In this document: one piece after another, positions 21,229 to 31,596 of the stretch | Numbering within the stretch: position 1 is the stretch's first letter | How the letters are laid out: each line of letters begins with the position of its first letter | Origin: a bacterium | GTDB taxonomy: Bacteria; Cyanobacteriota; Vampirovibrionia; Obscuribacterales; Obscuribacteraceae | Reading direction: 5' to 3' | DNA: 64,000 nucleotides | Assembly (NCBI GenBank): GCA_016124935.1 | Contig: WGMS01000009.1 | Coordinates: 1 to 64,000, forward strand | Program-made: the position numbers and the translations under genes | The notes under the pieces: model-generated | Seen by the model: the letters and a program-made list of their open reading frames with translations, nothing else | The model's database searches: none | Told to the model about the DNA's origin: nothing

Positions 21229-22929
21229 TCATTTGACCGTCTCTGCACCACGGCGTTCATAGATTACCGCCAGACCATCTTTAAAAGTCTGCTTCCAGCC
21301 TTCTGCCCCCTCCAGCTTATGAGCCAACATAGACTGCGCCGGCACGAAGATCCAATCTATCTTGTACTGCTCCAACAATCTCTCCCAGCCATCGAGACCG
21401 CTTTCTATCTTCCAGGAATCGATAACAATTTTGCTTCCATAGACATCGAATCTGGTGTCGACAAAAAGAGGCGGAGATGGATAGAGATGCCAGAGCAAAA
21501 TGTCCCCGAACTGAGGATCGTTGAAAAGCCTGCCCCGGGGCTTGTTCTCCTGAATATACGCAACCGCGGTCAAAGGCGGCGCAAAGCCTGCGCTCACCTG
21601 GGGAATACCTGGTATAAAAATACGACACTGCAAAAATGCCGAGAACAAAACGACAACCAGGCTGACAGCGGTCGACCACCAGCGATACTTGAAAAATCTA
21701 TAGAGCTTCTCGCTCACTTCCTTTACGAAAACCGGCTTGGAAGGCTCCAGAGTATAGGCTTTTAGATAAGCGAAAAGGTAAATCACCTCAAAGATCATGA
21801 CCAGCGAAGAGAAAGGAATGAGGCGCCGGCAAAACATTCCGACCGGAAGCGCCAGGAGGACAATCACCAGGCTGAGCAAGACCGGCCGAATCAGAGCTAT
21901 GCCTCCCCGAAGAAGACAGTGCCCACATAAACCCGCCACCAGAAAAATAAGTATAAGAAACGGGAAATAGCTAGCGGTCAAATAATCGGCAGGAGCAAGC
22001 GGTCCGAGTTCCTCGATCAAGCTGTTGGAGTCGGCAAAAAATAGATGGGGCAGATACTGATAGAGTCCGATTCCAAATGGGGTAACCAAGCTTCCGGCAA
22101 GAAACACAGCCAGAGCCGAAGCGCTCAATCGCAAGCTGACGGTGTTGCCTTTTATAGACTCCATCAAAACAAGCACCACCAGAAAAATTATGCCACAGAC
22201 AAAGCCGGAGTGACTGTTAGCCCATAGCACAGAAAGCAGAAGAAGCCCACCCAGGTACAGACGAAAGTCCCGGATACCACGGCCTTCGTAGGTAGATACC
22301 AGACGCATATGATTGACAATCGCCAGAAATATGGCCAGATAGAAATACGAAAAAATCTCCGGGCGCAGGTAATAGTGAAATGAAGCCGCCGAGCTACCCA
22401 CCACCACCATAGCAAGCGAAGTGATCGGACTGTGCTTGCCGCCCGGAGGAAAGAAAACCGGAATAACAATAAAAGACAACACCACCAGTAGTGAGGACAA
22501 AGCAAGCAAGGCTACGGCGGCAGGGTCAGGAAGACCAGCGTCAAGTCCAAATTCGGACCCTTCCAGTAGATGGCTCTTGAGCCGTTCTTTAAAAGCGCTC
22601 GTCAATCGAGAATTAATGCCGCTTTGATCTACCGAATAATCGGAGCCGCAGACAAGTTTCTCGTAACCTCGATAGACAGAGAACAAAGTCACTTCGCTCA
22701 GCCACTGGTATGGCACGAAACGACTCTCCGTCTTCACAAGACTGTGCGAAAAGGGATCTTTGTCAGGGATTTTTCCGGTTTGTACTATCTCTCTACCGGT
22801 GGCAAGCAACCAGCAGGTATCGGGATCCTGAAGGGCAGTCCCCGAGACCACGAAACTGGTCCAGAAAACAAAGACCAGATAGAAGCAGACGATCAAGATA
22901 GCTCCGGCTTTAGAGAATCCCGATCCCAT
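21229..22929 (-). CDS. Polytopic membrane protein, GT-C glycosyltransferase-like
   Basis: A 566-residue protein with about ten membrane helices. The first extracytoplasmic loop holds LQDPDTCWLLATGREIVQTGKIPDKDPFSHS and YQWLSEVTLFS, the acidic 'DPDTxW...G..I...G.IP..DPFS' motif of a widespread group of GT-C-fold membrane proteins related to dolichyl-phosphate-sugar transferases. The C-terminal periplasmic part has RGRLFNDPQFGDILLWHLYPSPPLFVDTRFDVYG, also typical of the group. No member has a firmly known substrate to my knowledge. It starts 13 bases after the redoxin gene and is probably transcribed with it. Confidence 0.7.
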   Translation of the reverse strand: MGSGFSKAGAILIVCFYLVFVFWTSFVVSGTALQDPDTCWLLATGREIVQTGKIPDKDPFSHSLVKTESRFVPYQWLSEVTLFSVYRGYEKLVCGSDYSVDQSGINSRLTSAFKERLKSHLLEGSEFGLDAGLPDPAAVALLALSSLLVVLSFIVIPVFFPPGGKHSPITSLAMVVVGSSAASFHYYLRPEIFSYFYLAIFLAIVNHMRLVSTYEGRGIRDFRLYLGGLLLLSVLWANSHSGFVCGIIFLVVLVLMESIKGNTVSLRLSASALAVFLAGSLVTPFGIGLYQYLPHLFFADSNSLIEELGPLAPADYLTASYFPFLILIFLVAGLCGHCLLRGGIALIRPVLLSLVIVLLALPVGMFCRRLIPFSSLVMIFEVIYLFAYLKAYTLEPSKPVFVKEVSEKLYRFFKYRWWSTAVSLVVVLFSAFLQCRIFIPGIPQVSAGFAPPLTAVAYIQENKPRGRLFNDPQFGDILLWHLYPSPPLFVDTRFDVYGSKIVIDSWKIESGLDGWERLLEQYKIDWIFVPAQSMLAHKLEGAEGWKQTFKDGLAVIYERRGAETVK

Positions 22930-22942
22930 ATTAGTTTCTGTC

Positions 22943-23641
22943 TTAGTTGGCGTACTTGACCGAGCAGCCGTATGCCTTCGAAGAGGATACGCTCACGGCT
23001 TTTCCGGCAAGAAGTTCATCGAGGGCGTTGGCCACGAAATTTTTGGCATCCTTGACCTCGTTTTTATCGACTCCCGGAGTGTCATCGATGGCTCCTGCAT
23101 AGGCAAGGATGCCATCTTTATTGATGATGAACATATGGGGAGTGGTCTTGGCGTCATAGAGCTTGCCGACTTTTCCGTCGGCGTCAATCAGCACCGCAGA
23201 CGGTGCGCTGCCTTTCTCTTTGAACATCTCTTTATGCCGCTCGGCAGGCTGAAATCCCTGACGACCTTCGGCACTGGAGCAAACGCTGAGCCAGACCACA
23301 CCCTTGTCGGTGAACTGCTTTTGAAGCTTCTGCATGTTGCCGCTGTCATAGTGCTTCTTCACGAAGGGGCAACCGTGGTTGAACCATTCTAAAACGACCA
23401 CTTTCCCCTTCAATTTCGAAAGCTTCCAGACCTTGCCGTCCACATCCTTGAGCGCAAACGAAGGAGCCGCCTTACCGACTTTGACCTTAGCATCGCCGGA
23501 TTTTTTCGCTTTGCCAGTATCCTTTGCGAAACCAGGCAGAGAGCTAAAAAAGGGACTATTGCCCAGACAGAGAGCTGCGGTCATGAAAAGAAGTGCCAGC
23601 AACTTCTGGGTGGACTTCGAATACTTGATCATTTGATTCAC
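22943..23641 (-). CDS. Secreted redoxin-domain (AhpC/TSA-type thioredoxin-like) protein
   Basis: A 232-residue exported protein with a signal peptide (residues about 1-40; LLALLFMTAALCLGNSPFFSSLPGFA). The thioredoxin-fold domain starts at VGKAAPSFALKDVDGKVWKLSKLKGKVVVLEWFNHGCPFVKKHYDSGNMQKLQ. The GCPFVKKHY motif places one reactive Cys in the thioredoxin position and lacks the second Cys of CxxC, as in peroxiredoxin-like 'redoxin' proteins. TTPHMFIINKDGILAYAGAIDDT holds the cis-Pro strand. It is likely a periplasmic thiol peroxidase or disulfide handler and is the first gene of a pair with the GT-C protein. Confidence 0.85.
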   Translation of the reverse strand: MNQMIKYSKSTQKLLALLFMTAALCLGNSPFFSSLPGFAKDTGKAKKSGDAKVKVGKAAPSFALKDVDGKVWKLSKLKGKVVVLEWFNHGCPFVKKHYDSGNMQKLQKQFTDKGVVWLSVCSSAEGRQGFQPAERHKEMFKEKGSAPSAVLIDADGKVGKLYDAKTTPHMFIINKDGILAYAGAIDDTPGVDKNEVKDAKNFVANALDELLAGKAVSVSSSKAYGCSVKYAN

Positions 23642-23932
23642 CGTTTGAATAAAGGACAGGAGCCGAGTTCATTCCTTATGCAAGCGAGTATAACGGAAAA
23701 GCGGCTGTATTTCTGAAAGGCGCTCGGCGGTGGCAATATTATCAGAACGGGCATATCCTTATATAAGGAATAGTCCAGGACGTACCTATATATAGTAGAG
23801 AGAAAATATGCGGGCTTCCTGGCAACATCCCTGCCAAACCGGTAAATATTTTCGCTACAATGTGAAAATATCCCGGACAGTCCATTCTATAGCTAACGGT
23901 TCGGTGGTAGTATTACTTTCCCACGAGATGGC
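23642..23932 (+). promoter_or_regulatory. Leader/promoter region of the tRNA-23S-5S operon; no 16S present
   Basis: About 290 bases separate the divergent redoxin gene from tRNA-Ile. They hold a 14-base palindrome TCCTTATATAAGGA (23756-23769) and an 8-bp inverted repeat ATATTTTC/GAAAATAT (23846-23853 and 23864-23871) enclosing TACAAT, a possible -10 box. The conserved end of 16S rRNA (anti-Shine-Dalgarno region) is absent, so the operon starts with the spacer tRNAs. Confidence 0.5.
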
Positions 23933-24006
<74 letters not shown>

Positions 24007-24181
24007 GTCTTAAGACATTCTTGCGGAAACGGAGTCTGACTCCCCACCGTAATAGAATGGATAAAGGTCAGGTCATCCGAGTGTTTCGAATTCTTTCGAA
24101 ATGTTCGAATGGGACTGATGGTGATACCGAATCATGTGGTTCATACCGTATAATGAATTTCGGTTTTCAACCAAACAGTGT

Positions 24182-24254
24182 GGGGGCTTGGCTCAGTTGG
24201 TAGAGCGACTGCTTTGCACGCAGTAGGTCAGCGGTTCGAACCCGCTAGCCTCCA
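24182..24254 (+). tRNA. tRNA-Ala (anticodon TGC)
   Basis: A full cloverleaf of 73 bases. The acceptor GGGGGCT (24182-24188) pairs with AGCCTCC (24247-24253) including one G-U pair, and the discriminator is A at 24254. The anticodon TGC is at 24215-24217 in the loop TTTGCAC, and the T-arm contains GTTCGAACC. It is the second classic 16S-23S spacer tRNA. Confidence 0.97.
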
Positions 24255-24385
24255 AGCTTAATTACAAGGCTGAGTTAACCTTTAGATACAAAGCCTTCCA
24301 CAAACAGAGTCGTCTGGTAGAATAGGTGATTCTGAAAGGGCGAAAGCCCAAAAGCCGGCCGGGAGGCTGTAAATCTCGGTTCCGT

Positions 24386-24407
24386 ACCCTGAAAACTGTA
24401 TATTGAA
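24386..24407 (+). repeat. Left arm of the 23S processing stem
   Basis: This 22-base segment is an exact inverted copy of 27471-27492 on the other side of the 23S gene. The two would pair in the precursor transcript to form the long helix that RNase III cuts to release pre-23S rRNA. Confidence 0.85.
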
Positions 24408-24482
24408 GTCTGTATCCACACCAATGTTTTGTCTAGGTGTAAGAAGTTCTGTCCTGGAACTTCTAAAAACACCTGAGACGTT

Positions 24483-27443
<2,961 letters not shown>

Positions 27444-27470
27444 ACAGATTGGTGTGAGTCATTACATACT

Positions 27471-27492
27471 TTCAATATACAGTTTTCAGGGT
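27471..27492 (+). repeat. Right arm of the 23S processing stem
   Basis: Exact 22-base inverted copy of 24386-24407, placed about 28 bases after the mature 23S end. Confidence 0.85.
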
Positions 27493-27588
27493 TTGGAATA
27501 AGTTCCAACTTCTAATTCGGGTGAAATTCGCTGAAAGGCGGTTTCAATAGAAGAAGGAAATTCATATTCCAATGAATCCCTAAAAGGT

Positions 27589-27706
<118 letters not shown>

Positions 27707-27710
27707 TTGA

Positions 27711-27745
27711 AAAAGCCTCGAGTTAATAGCTCGAGGCTTTTCCTT
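27711..27745 (+). terminator. Terminator of the rRNA operon
   Basis: AAAAGCCTCGAG (27711-27722) and its inverted copy (27730-27741) form a 12-bp stem with a 7-base loop, followed by a T-rich tail. It sits just after 5S. Confidence 0.9.
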
Positions 27746-27955
27746 TTACTTGTTTTTTTGTGGCAGGCTTCTGATCAAAATGAAAAGCACATTCTCCTTA
27801 CCCAATCGGTAGCACTCTTGTACCACTTATGTTGAAGCTCGTGGTCGAGGGGCTCGAACTGGGTATTTTTCCAAATTGATATTGAATACTTGCGGGACAA
27901 GCAATGGTATGATCTGGAATCTTATATAGTCTCTTCATTATTAAGGGTTACAAGA

Positions 27956-28399
27956 ATGAAAATTTTGCTTCGCGGACTGTTGATGACCACCTTACTTACT
28001 TCATTTGGTACTTCATTTAACAATAGCGCAGCCGTGGCCGCCAATAAAAGCGCAGATGCAAACATAAAACGCGTCGACGCACCCAGCAGAATCTCGGTAG
28101 GCAAGACCGCTACTGTCACAGTTACCGTAACAAATGAAGGATATACCGACTGGGCTGATTCTGGCGCAATGTTGACCAGTAGAATCGTCTCGGGACCACG
28201 TGGTAGAGTCGTCAACAAAGATATTGCACCAAACGTGGATTGTAAAAAGGCTAAAAAATCAGGAGACACCTGGACTTTTAGATACACAATCACTGGTCCT
28301 GACACTCCCGGCACCTATGAACTTGTATGGCAAATGGCTACTACTAAAAATGAGCCATTTGGTAGAGTTTCCAGCAAAGAAAAAATTATCGTCGACTAA
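27956..28399 (+). CDS. Secreted NBR1-type Ig-like domain protein
   Basis: A 147-residue exported protein made of one domain. I start at ATG 27956, which opens directly with the signal peptide MKILLRGLLMTTLLTSFG (cleavage near AVAA); an upstream frame start at 27890 would add 22 polar residues before it. The mature part, VDAPSRISVGKTATVTVTVTNEGYTDWAD ... TPGTYELVWQMATTKNEPFGRVSSKEKIIV, matches the Ig-like central domain of NBR1/ILRUN, which occurs widely in secreted bacterial proteins as a beta-sandwich. The GTY-x-x-x-W-x-M and FG signatures are kept. Function is unknown; it is probably a surface or periplasmic binding module. Confidence 0.78.
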   Translation: MKILLRGLLMTTLLTSFGTSFNNSAAVAANKSADANIKRVDAPSRISVGKTATVTVTVTNEGYTDWADSGAMLTSRIVSGPRGRVVNKDIAPNVDCKKAKKSGDTWTFRYTITGPDTPGTYELVWQMATTKNEPFGRVSSKEKIIVD

Positions 28400-28632
28400 T
28401 AGAGTTATTGGCTCTAGAGCCTGTAAATCTCGCCCATTGAACAAGCACTGGATTATTTCCCTTTTCTCTACAAATGGAAATCCTTATTGTCTGTGGAAAA
28501 AGTTTCTGACTGCAATAACTGGAAAAAAAATCAAATCAAAACAGAAACTAGAAAATGCAAAAAAACTTGTGTGCGATAAGGAGTTTCTATTTGTTCGTGG
28601 CATAAAACCCTAAGAGCGAAGGGAGAATGGCG

Positions 28633-29553
28633 ATGTCGATTCCGGCGGAAATTCAGGAAGACAAATGGATAGGCAAAACCCTGCTTGGCGACTATGCCAT
28701 CGAGCAGTTGCTGGGTAAAGGAGCCATGGCGCGGGTCTATAAAGCCCGTCAAAACAGCACAGGCAAGTATCTTGCCCTGAAAACCCTTATTTCGAAAGAG
28801 CCCGAGCTCATCGCCCGCTTCGCCAAAGAAGTCGAGATGCACGGCAAACTGAAACATCGCAACATAGTCGAGACTTTCGGCTGTATCAACGACGCCTCCA
28901 CCGGTCAGGCATTTTTCGTGATGGAGTTTTTGAACGGCAAGACTTTGCAGGAGCTCGTTCGAGAAAAAGGACCGGCTGCCTCTTCCGAGGCTATCTATGC
29001 CGTAACCAGCCAGCTCTGCGATGCGCTCTCCTACGCGCACAACATGGACATAATTCATCGAGATCTGAAACCGGCCAATATCGTTGTGGTCGACACAGAA
29101 AAGATAGAGCTCAAGGTGGTCGATTTCGGCATCGCTAAAGCCAGAAACGATACTGTGGCTCTGACCATGCCCGGAACCGTGGTAGGCTCGCCTATTTATA
29201 TGAGTCCGGAGCAATGCCGCGGTCTGGAGCTCGACCCACGAGCCGACGTCTACTCTCTGGGCTGCTTGCTCTACGAGCTGGTTACCGGAAACGTGCCTTA
29301 CTTTTCGAAGAACGTTATGCAGGTGATGAATTCTCACTGCCGCCCGGAAGTGCATCCCAAGCCGATCATAGCCTTCTCTCCGAAAGTGCAGAGACCTATG
29401 CACCTCAATCAAATTTTAAAAACTGCTTTGGAGACAGAGCGAGAAAAACGCTTCCAGTCGGTGGCCGAATTGAAAGCGGCGGTAGAAGGATGGCACAACG
29501 CCATAAAACTCGGCCTTGATGACAATGCCGAAATAGTTATGCCGAAAGTTTAG
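28633..29553 (+). CDS. Hanks-type serine/threonine protein kinase
   Basis: A 306-residue cytoplasmic kinase consisting of little more than the catalytic domain. Motifs in order are LLGKGAMARVYKARQ (glycine loop), LALKTL (ATP-binding Lys), MEFLNGKTLQELV, IIHRDLKPANIVVV (catalytic loop, HRD), VDFGIAKA (DFG), a TMPGTVVGSPIYMSPEQ activation segment and RADVYSLGCLLYELVTG. No membrane segment or sensor domain follows, unlike most PknB proteins. The ATG at 28633 has GGGAG 7 bases upstream and is preferred over the in-frame ATG at 28627, which leaves 1 base of spacing. The substrate is unknown. Confidence 0.9.
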   Translation: MSIPAEIQEDKWIGKTLLGDYAIEQLLGKGAMARVYKARQNSTGKYLALKTLISKEPELIARFAKEVEMHGKLKHRNIVETFGCINDASTGQAFFVMEFLNGKTLQELVREKGPAASSEAIYAVTSQLCDALSYAHNMDIIHRDLKPANIVVVDTEKIELKVVDFGIAKARNDTVALTMPGTVVGSPIYMSPEQCRGLELDPRADVYSLGCLLYELVTGNVPYFSKNVMQVMNSHCRPEVHPKPIIAFSPKVQRPMHLNQILKTALETEREKRFQSVAELKAAVEGWHNAIKLGLDDNAEIVMPKV

Positions 29554-30031
29554 TCAACGGAATCAGCATCAAATATGGTGACTTACTCCGCAACTCTCTC
29601 ACTACATACGGTGCAAGAATTGCTGGAATACGCCCCTTCTTAATATTTCTTTACATTTCACTCAGGCCCGGGCTGTCCGAGCCCGAAGCCCTGAATTTGG
29701 GGTGAATTCGACCCCGCTTAAGGCCGATAAGTGATAGCCGGCGCCAGCCCCTCTTGAAAAGCCCCTGTACAGATGAGTATGAAACATTCACAATGGGTAG
29801 AAGGTGTTAGGAAGCGAATGGTCATCAGCAAGCAGCATTAAAAAGGCTAGCGGATTTTTGCTTTGATGAATTCTTTTCCGGAAGCACATAATGCTGGTCA
29901 GTCTTTATGAGCCCGAATCGCAGCAGCTAAGAGGACGGGCGTCGCAAAGCCGATAAGCGTGAGACCCTGTTTCAACAGGAGTTTCAACCGGTATCCATTA
30001 CTAAATACGCCAAGTAAGAGGTAGAGATAAC
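29554..30031. other. 478-base intergenic region with hairpins and a short direct repeat
   Basis: No gene is seen. A CGGGCT/AGCCCG hairpin lies at 29669-29685. The nonamer GCCGATAAG occurs at 29723-29731 and again at 29949-29957, the second within GTCGCAAAGCC, which superficially resembles part of a c-di-GMP-I riboswitch. It could be a structured leader of the gene at 30032, but no known RNA class could be fitted. Confidence 0.35.
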
Positions 30032-30487
30032 ATGTCGGAAATCACGAAAATGCACGTTCTCGAACAGATCAATGAACACCGGCAGAACACGCTGGACAAG
30101 CTCTCTTTGCTGATTGTCGATTTCTCCGAGTCGACTCAAAAACATATTGCCAAAGAGGTCAAAATTATTTCTGCCGATGTCGAAGAACACCTCGGTCACG
30201 ACGACATTCTCATTGCTCAGGTAAGGCACCACAACGACCTTCAACCTGAAATCCTCAAGTACGAAGAGCGTAAAGATCGCATCTCCAACACCCTCGGTCA
30301 GGTCGCGGCCCAGGACAAAAAAGATAAAGACGGACTTCTACAGTTGCTGCGCCAGTTATCCGGAGAGCTGAGAGTACTGGCAGAATTCGAAGAACTGCGT
30401 CTTCACAAGAAGATCAGTCGCTATAGCTCTGCTGAAGAGCTGGAGAATGTATACAACCAGTTTCTTGAAAATAAAGTGTGCGATTGA
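30032..30487 (+). CDS. Hemerythrin-like four-helix protein with degenerate iron ligands
   Basis: A 151-residue soluble, all-helical protein. The second half, RQLSGELRVLAEFEELRLHKKISRYSSAEELENVYNQFLENK, resembles the last two helices of HHE/hemerythrin domains, where a His four residues before the EE pair binds iron; here it is Leu. In the middle, EEHLGHDDILIAQVRHHNDLQ has several His residues but not the standard H-x3-E spacing. It is therefore either a divergent or a non-iron member. It lies 15 bases before the formylglycine-generating enzyme gene and may share its transcript. Confidence in the family is low; confidence in the gene is good. Confidence 0.55.
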   Translation: MSEITKMHVLEQINEHRQNTLDKLSLLIVDFSESTQKHIAKEVKIISADVEEHLGHDDILIAQVRHHNDLQPEILKYEERKDRISNTLGQVAAQDKKDKDGLLQLLRQLSGELRVLAEFEELRLHKKISRYSSAEELENVYNQFLENKVCD

Positions 30488-30502
30488 CATAAGAGATAAG
30501 AA

Positions 30503-31567
30503 TTGAGCAGGATCAGCGCGCTCCTTAGAACAACTCGGCCCTGCGCGGCTCTATTTCTATGTGCATATGCTACGGTATTGGTCTTTACCCAATTCCAGTC
30601 TGTACAAGCCTCGGAGAGCGACTCTAGAGAGGGGATGGTCTGGATTCCGGGTGGGCGTTTCACCATGGGTGGTGTCGGTCCAAATGCGCGCCCTGACGAA
30701 TTTCCGAGACACGAAGTCCAGATTTCAGGATTCTGGATGGATGAAACCGAAGTGACAAACAAGCAGTTCGGGGATTTTGTCAGAGCGACTGGCTATATCA
30801 CGACCGCTGAAAGGAAAGTGGATTGGGAATCACTTAAACAAGATCTACCGAAAGATACTAAAAAACCGGACGAGGACAGCCTGGCTCCCGGCTCTTTGAT
30901 CTTTCGAAAACCACAGACACTGGAGCCGCAAATGAATTACACCAGGTGGTGGCACTGGCAAAAAGGCGCCTGCTGGTCCCATCCCGAAGGGCCGGGCAGC
31001 TCTATTGCCGGTCGTGAAGACTATCCGGTGGTGCATGTCTCATACTTCGACGCTCAGGAATACTGCAAGTGGGCAAACAAAAGACTGCCTACCGAGGCGG
31101 AATGGGAATATGCCGCCCGGGGCGGACTCTCAGACAAAGAATACTGCTGGGGAGACCAGCCCCTTGATGCCTCCAGGGCCAATACCTGGCAGGGCAGCTT
31201 TCCTGTGGAAAATCTGAAGGAAGATGGATACGAATCGACCGCTCCGGCAAGATCCTTTCCCAAAAACAGATACGGCTTGTATCATATGCCTGGAAATGTC
31301 TGGGAATGGTGCTCGGACAACTACAAGAACACCGCCTACAAAGAGCGCGTCGAGACAATTGCCCCAAAACCGACGCTAAAAGATCCATCCGGACCGACTG
31401 ACAGCTTCGACCCCAGACATCCTCACTCTAAACAGTTGAAAGTGCAGCGAGGAGGCTCTTTTCTTTGCAACCCAAGCTATTGTACGAGCTATAGACCATG
31501 TGCTAGGATGAGTTCCACTCCGGATTCCTCCACATGCCATGTTGGATTCCGGTGTGTTTCGAACTGA
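30503..31567 (+). CDS. Formylglycine-generating enzyme (SUMF1/FGE family), exported
   Basis: FGE oxidises the active-site cysteine of sulfatases to formylglycine using O2 and copper. The 354-residue protein has a TTG start, a hydrophobic signal segment (residues about 13-33), then the FGE-sulfatase fold from MVWIPGGRFTMG through DEFPRHEVQISGFWMDETEVTNKQF, YPVVHVSYFDAQEYCKWANKRLPTEAEWEYAARGG and MPGNVWEWCSD. The copper-binding cysteine pair, five residues apart in human SUMF1, is kept as Cys322 and Cys327 in GGSFLCNPSYC, so this looks like a true enzyme and not just a fold member. The sulfatase it would activate starts 29 bases downstream. Confidence 0.9.
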   Translation: MSRISALLRTTRPCAALFLCAYATVLVFTQFQSVQASESDSREGMVWIPGGRFTMGGVGPNARPDEFPRHEVQISGFWMDETEVTNKQFGDFVRATGYITTAERKVDWESLKQDLPKDTKKPDEDSLAPGSLIFRKPQTLEPQMNYTRWWHWQKGACWSHPEGPGSSIAGREDYPVVHVSYFDAQEYCKWANKRLPTEAEWEYAARGGLSDKEYCWGDQPLDASRANTWQGSFPVENLKEDGYESTAPARSFPKNRYGLYHMPGNVWEWCSDNYKNTAYKERVETIAPKPTLKDPSGPTDSFDPRHPHSKQLKVQRGGSFLCNPSYCTSYRPCARMSSTPDSSTCHVGFRCVSN

Positions 31568-31596
31568 GTTCACATATTCTCCCAAGGAGCCTGACC

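Noticed and set aside
23642..23932. Truncated 16S rRNA 3' end before tRNA-Ile
   Set aside because: No anti-Shine-Dalgarno or helix 44/45 sequence is visible; the stretch reads as promoter-like DNA.
29935..29975. c-di-GMP-I (GEMM) riboswitch, because of GTCGCAAAGCC
   Set aside because: The paired GAAA-tetraloop helix and receptor that must flank the motif are not found.
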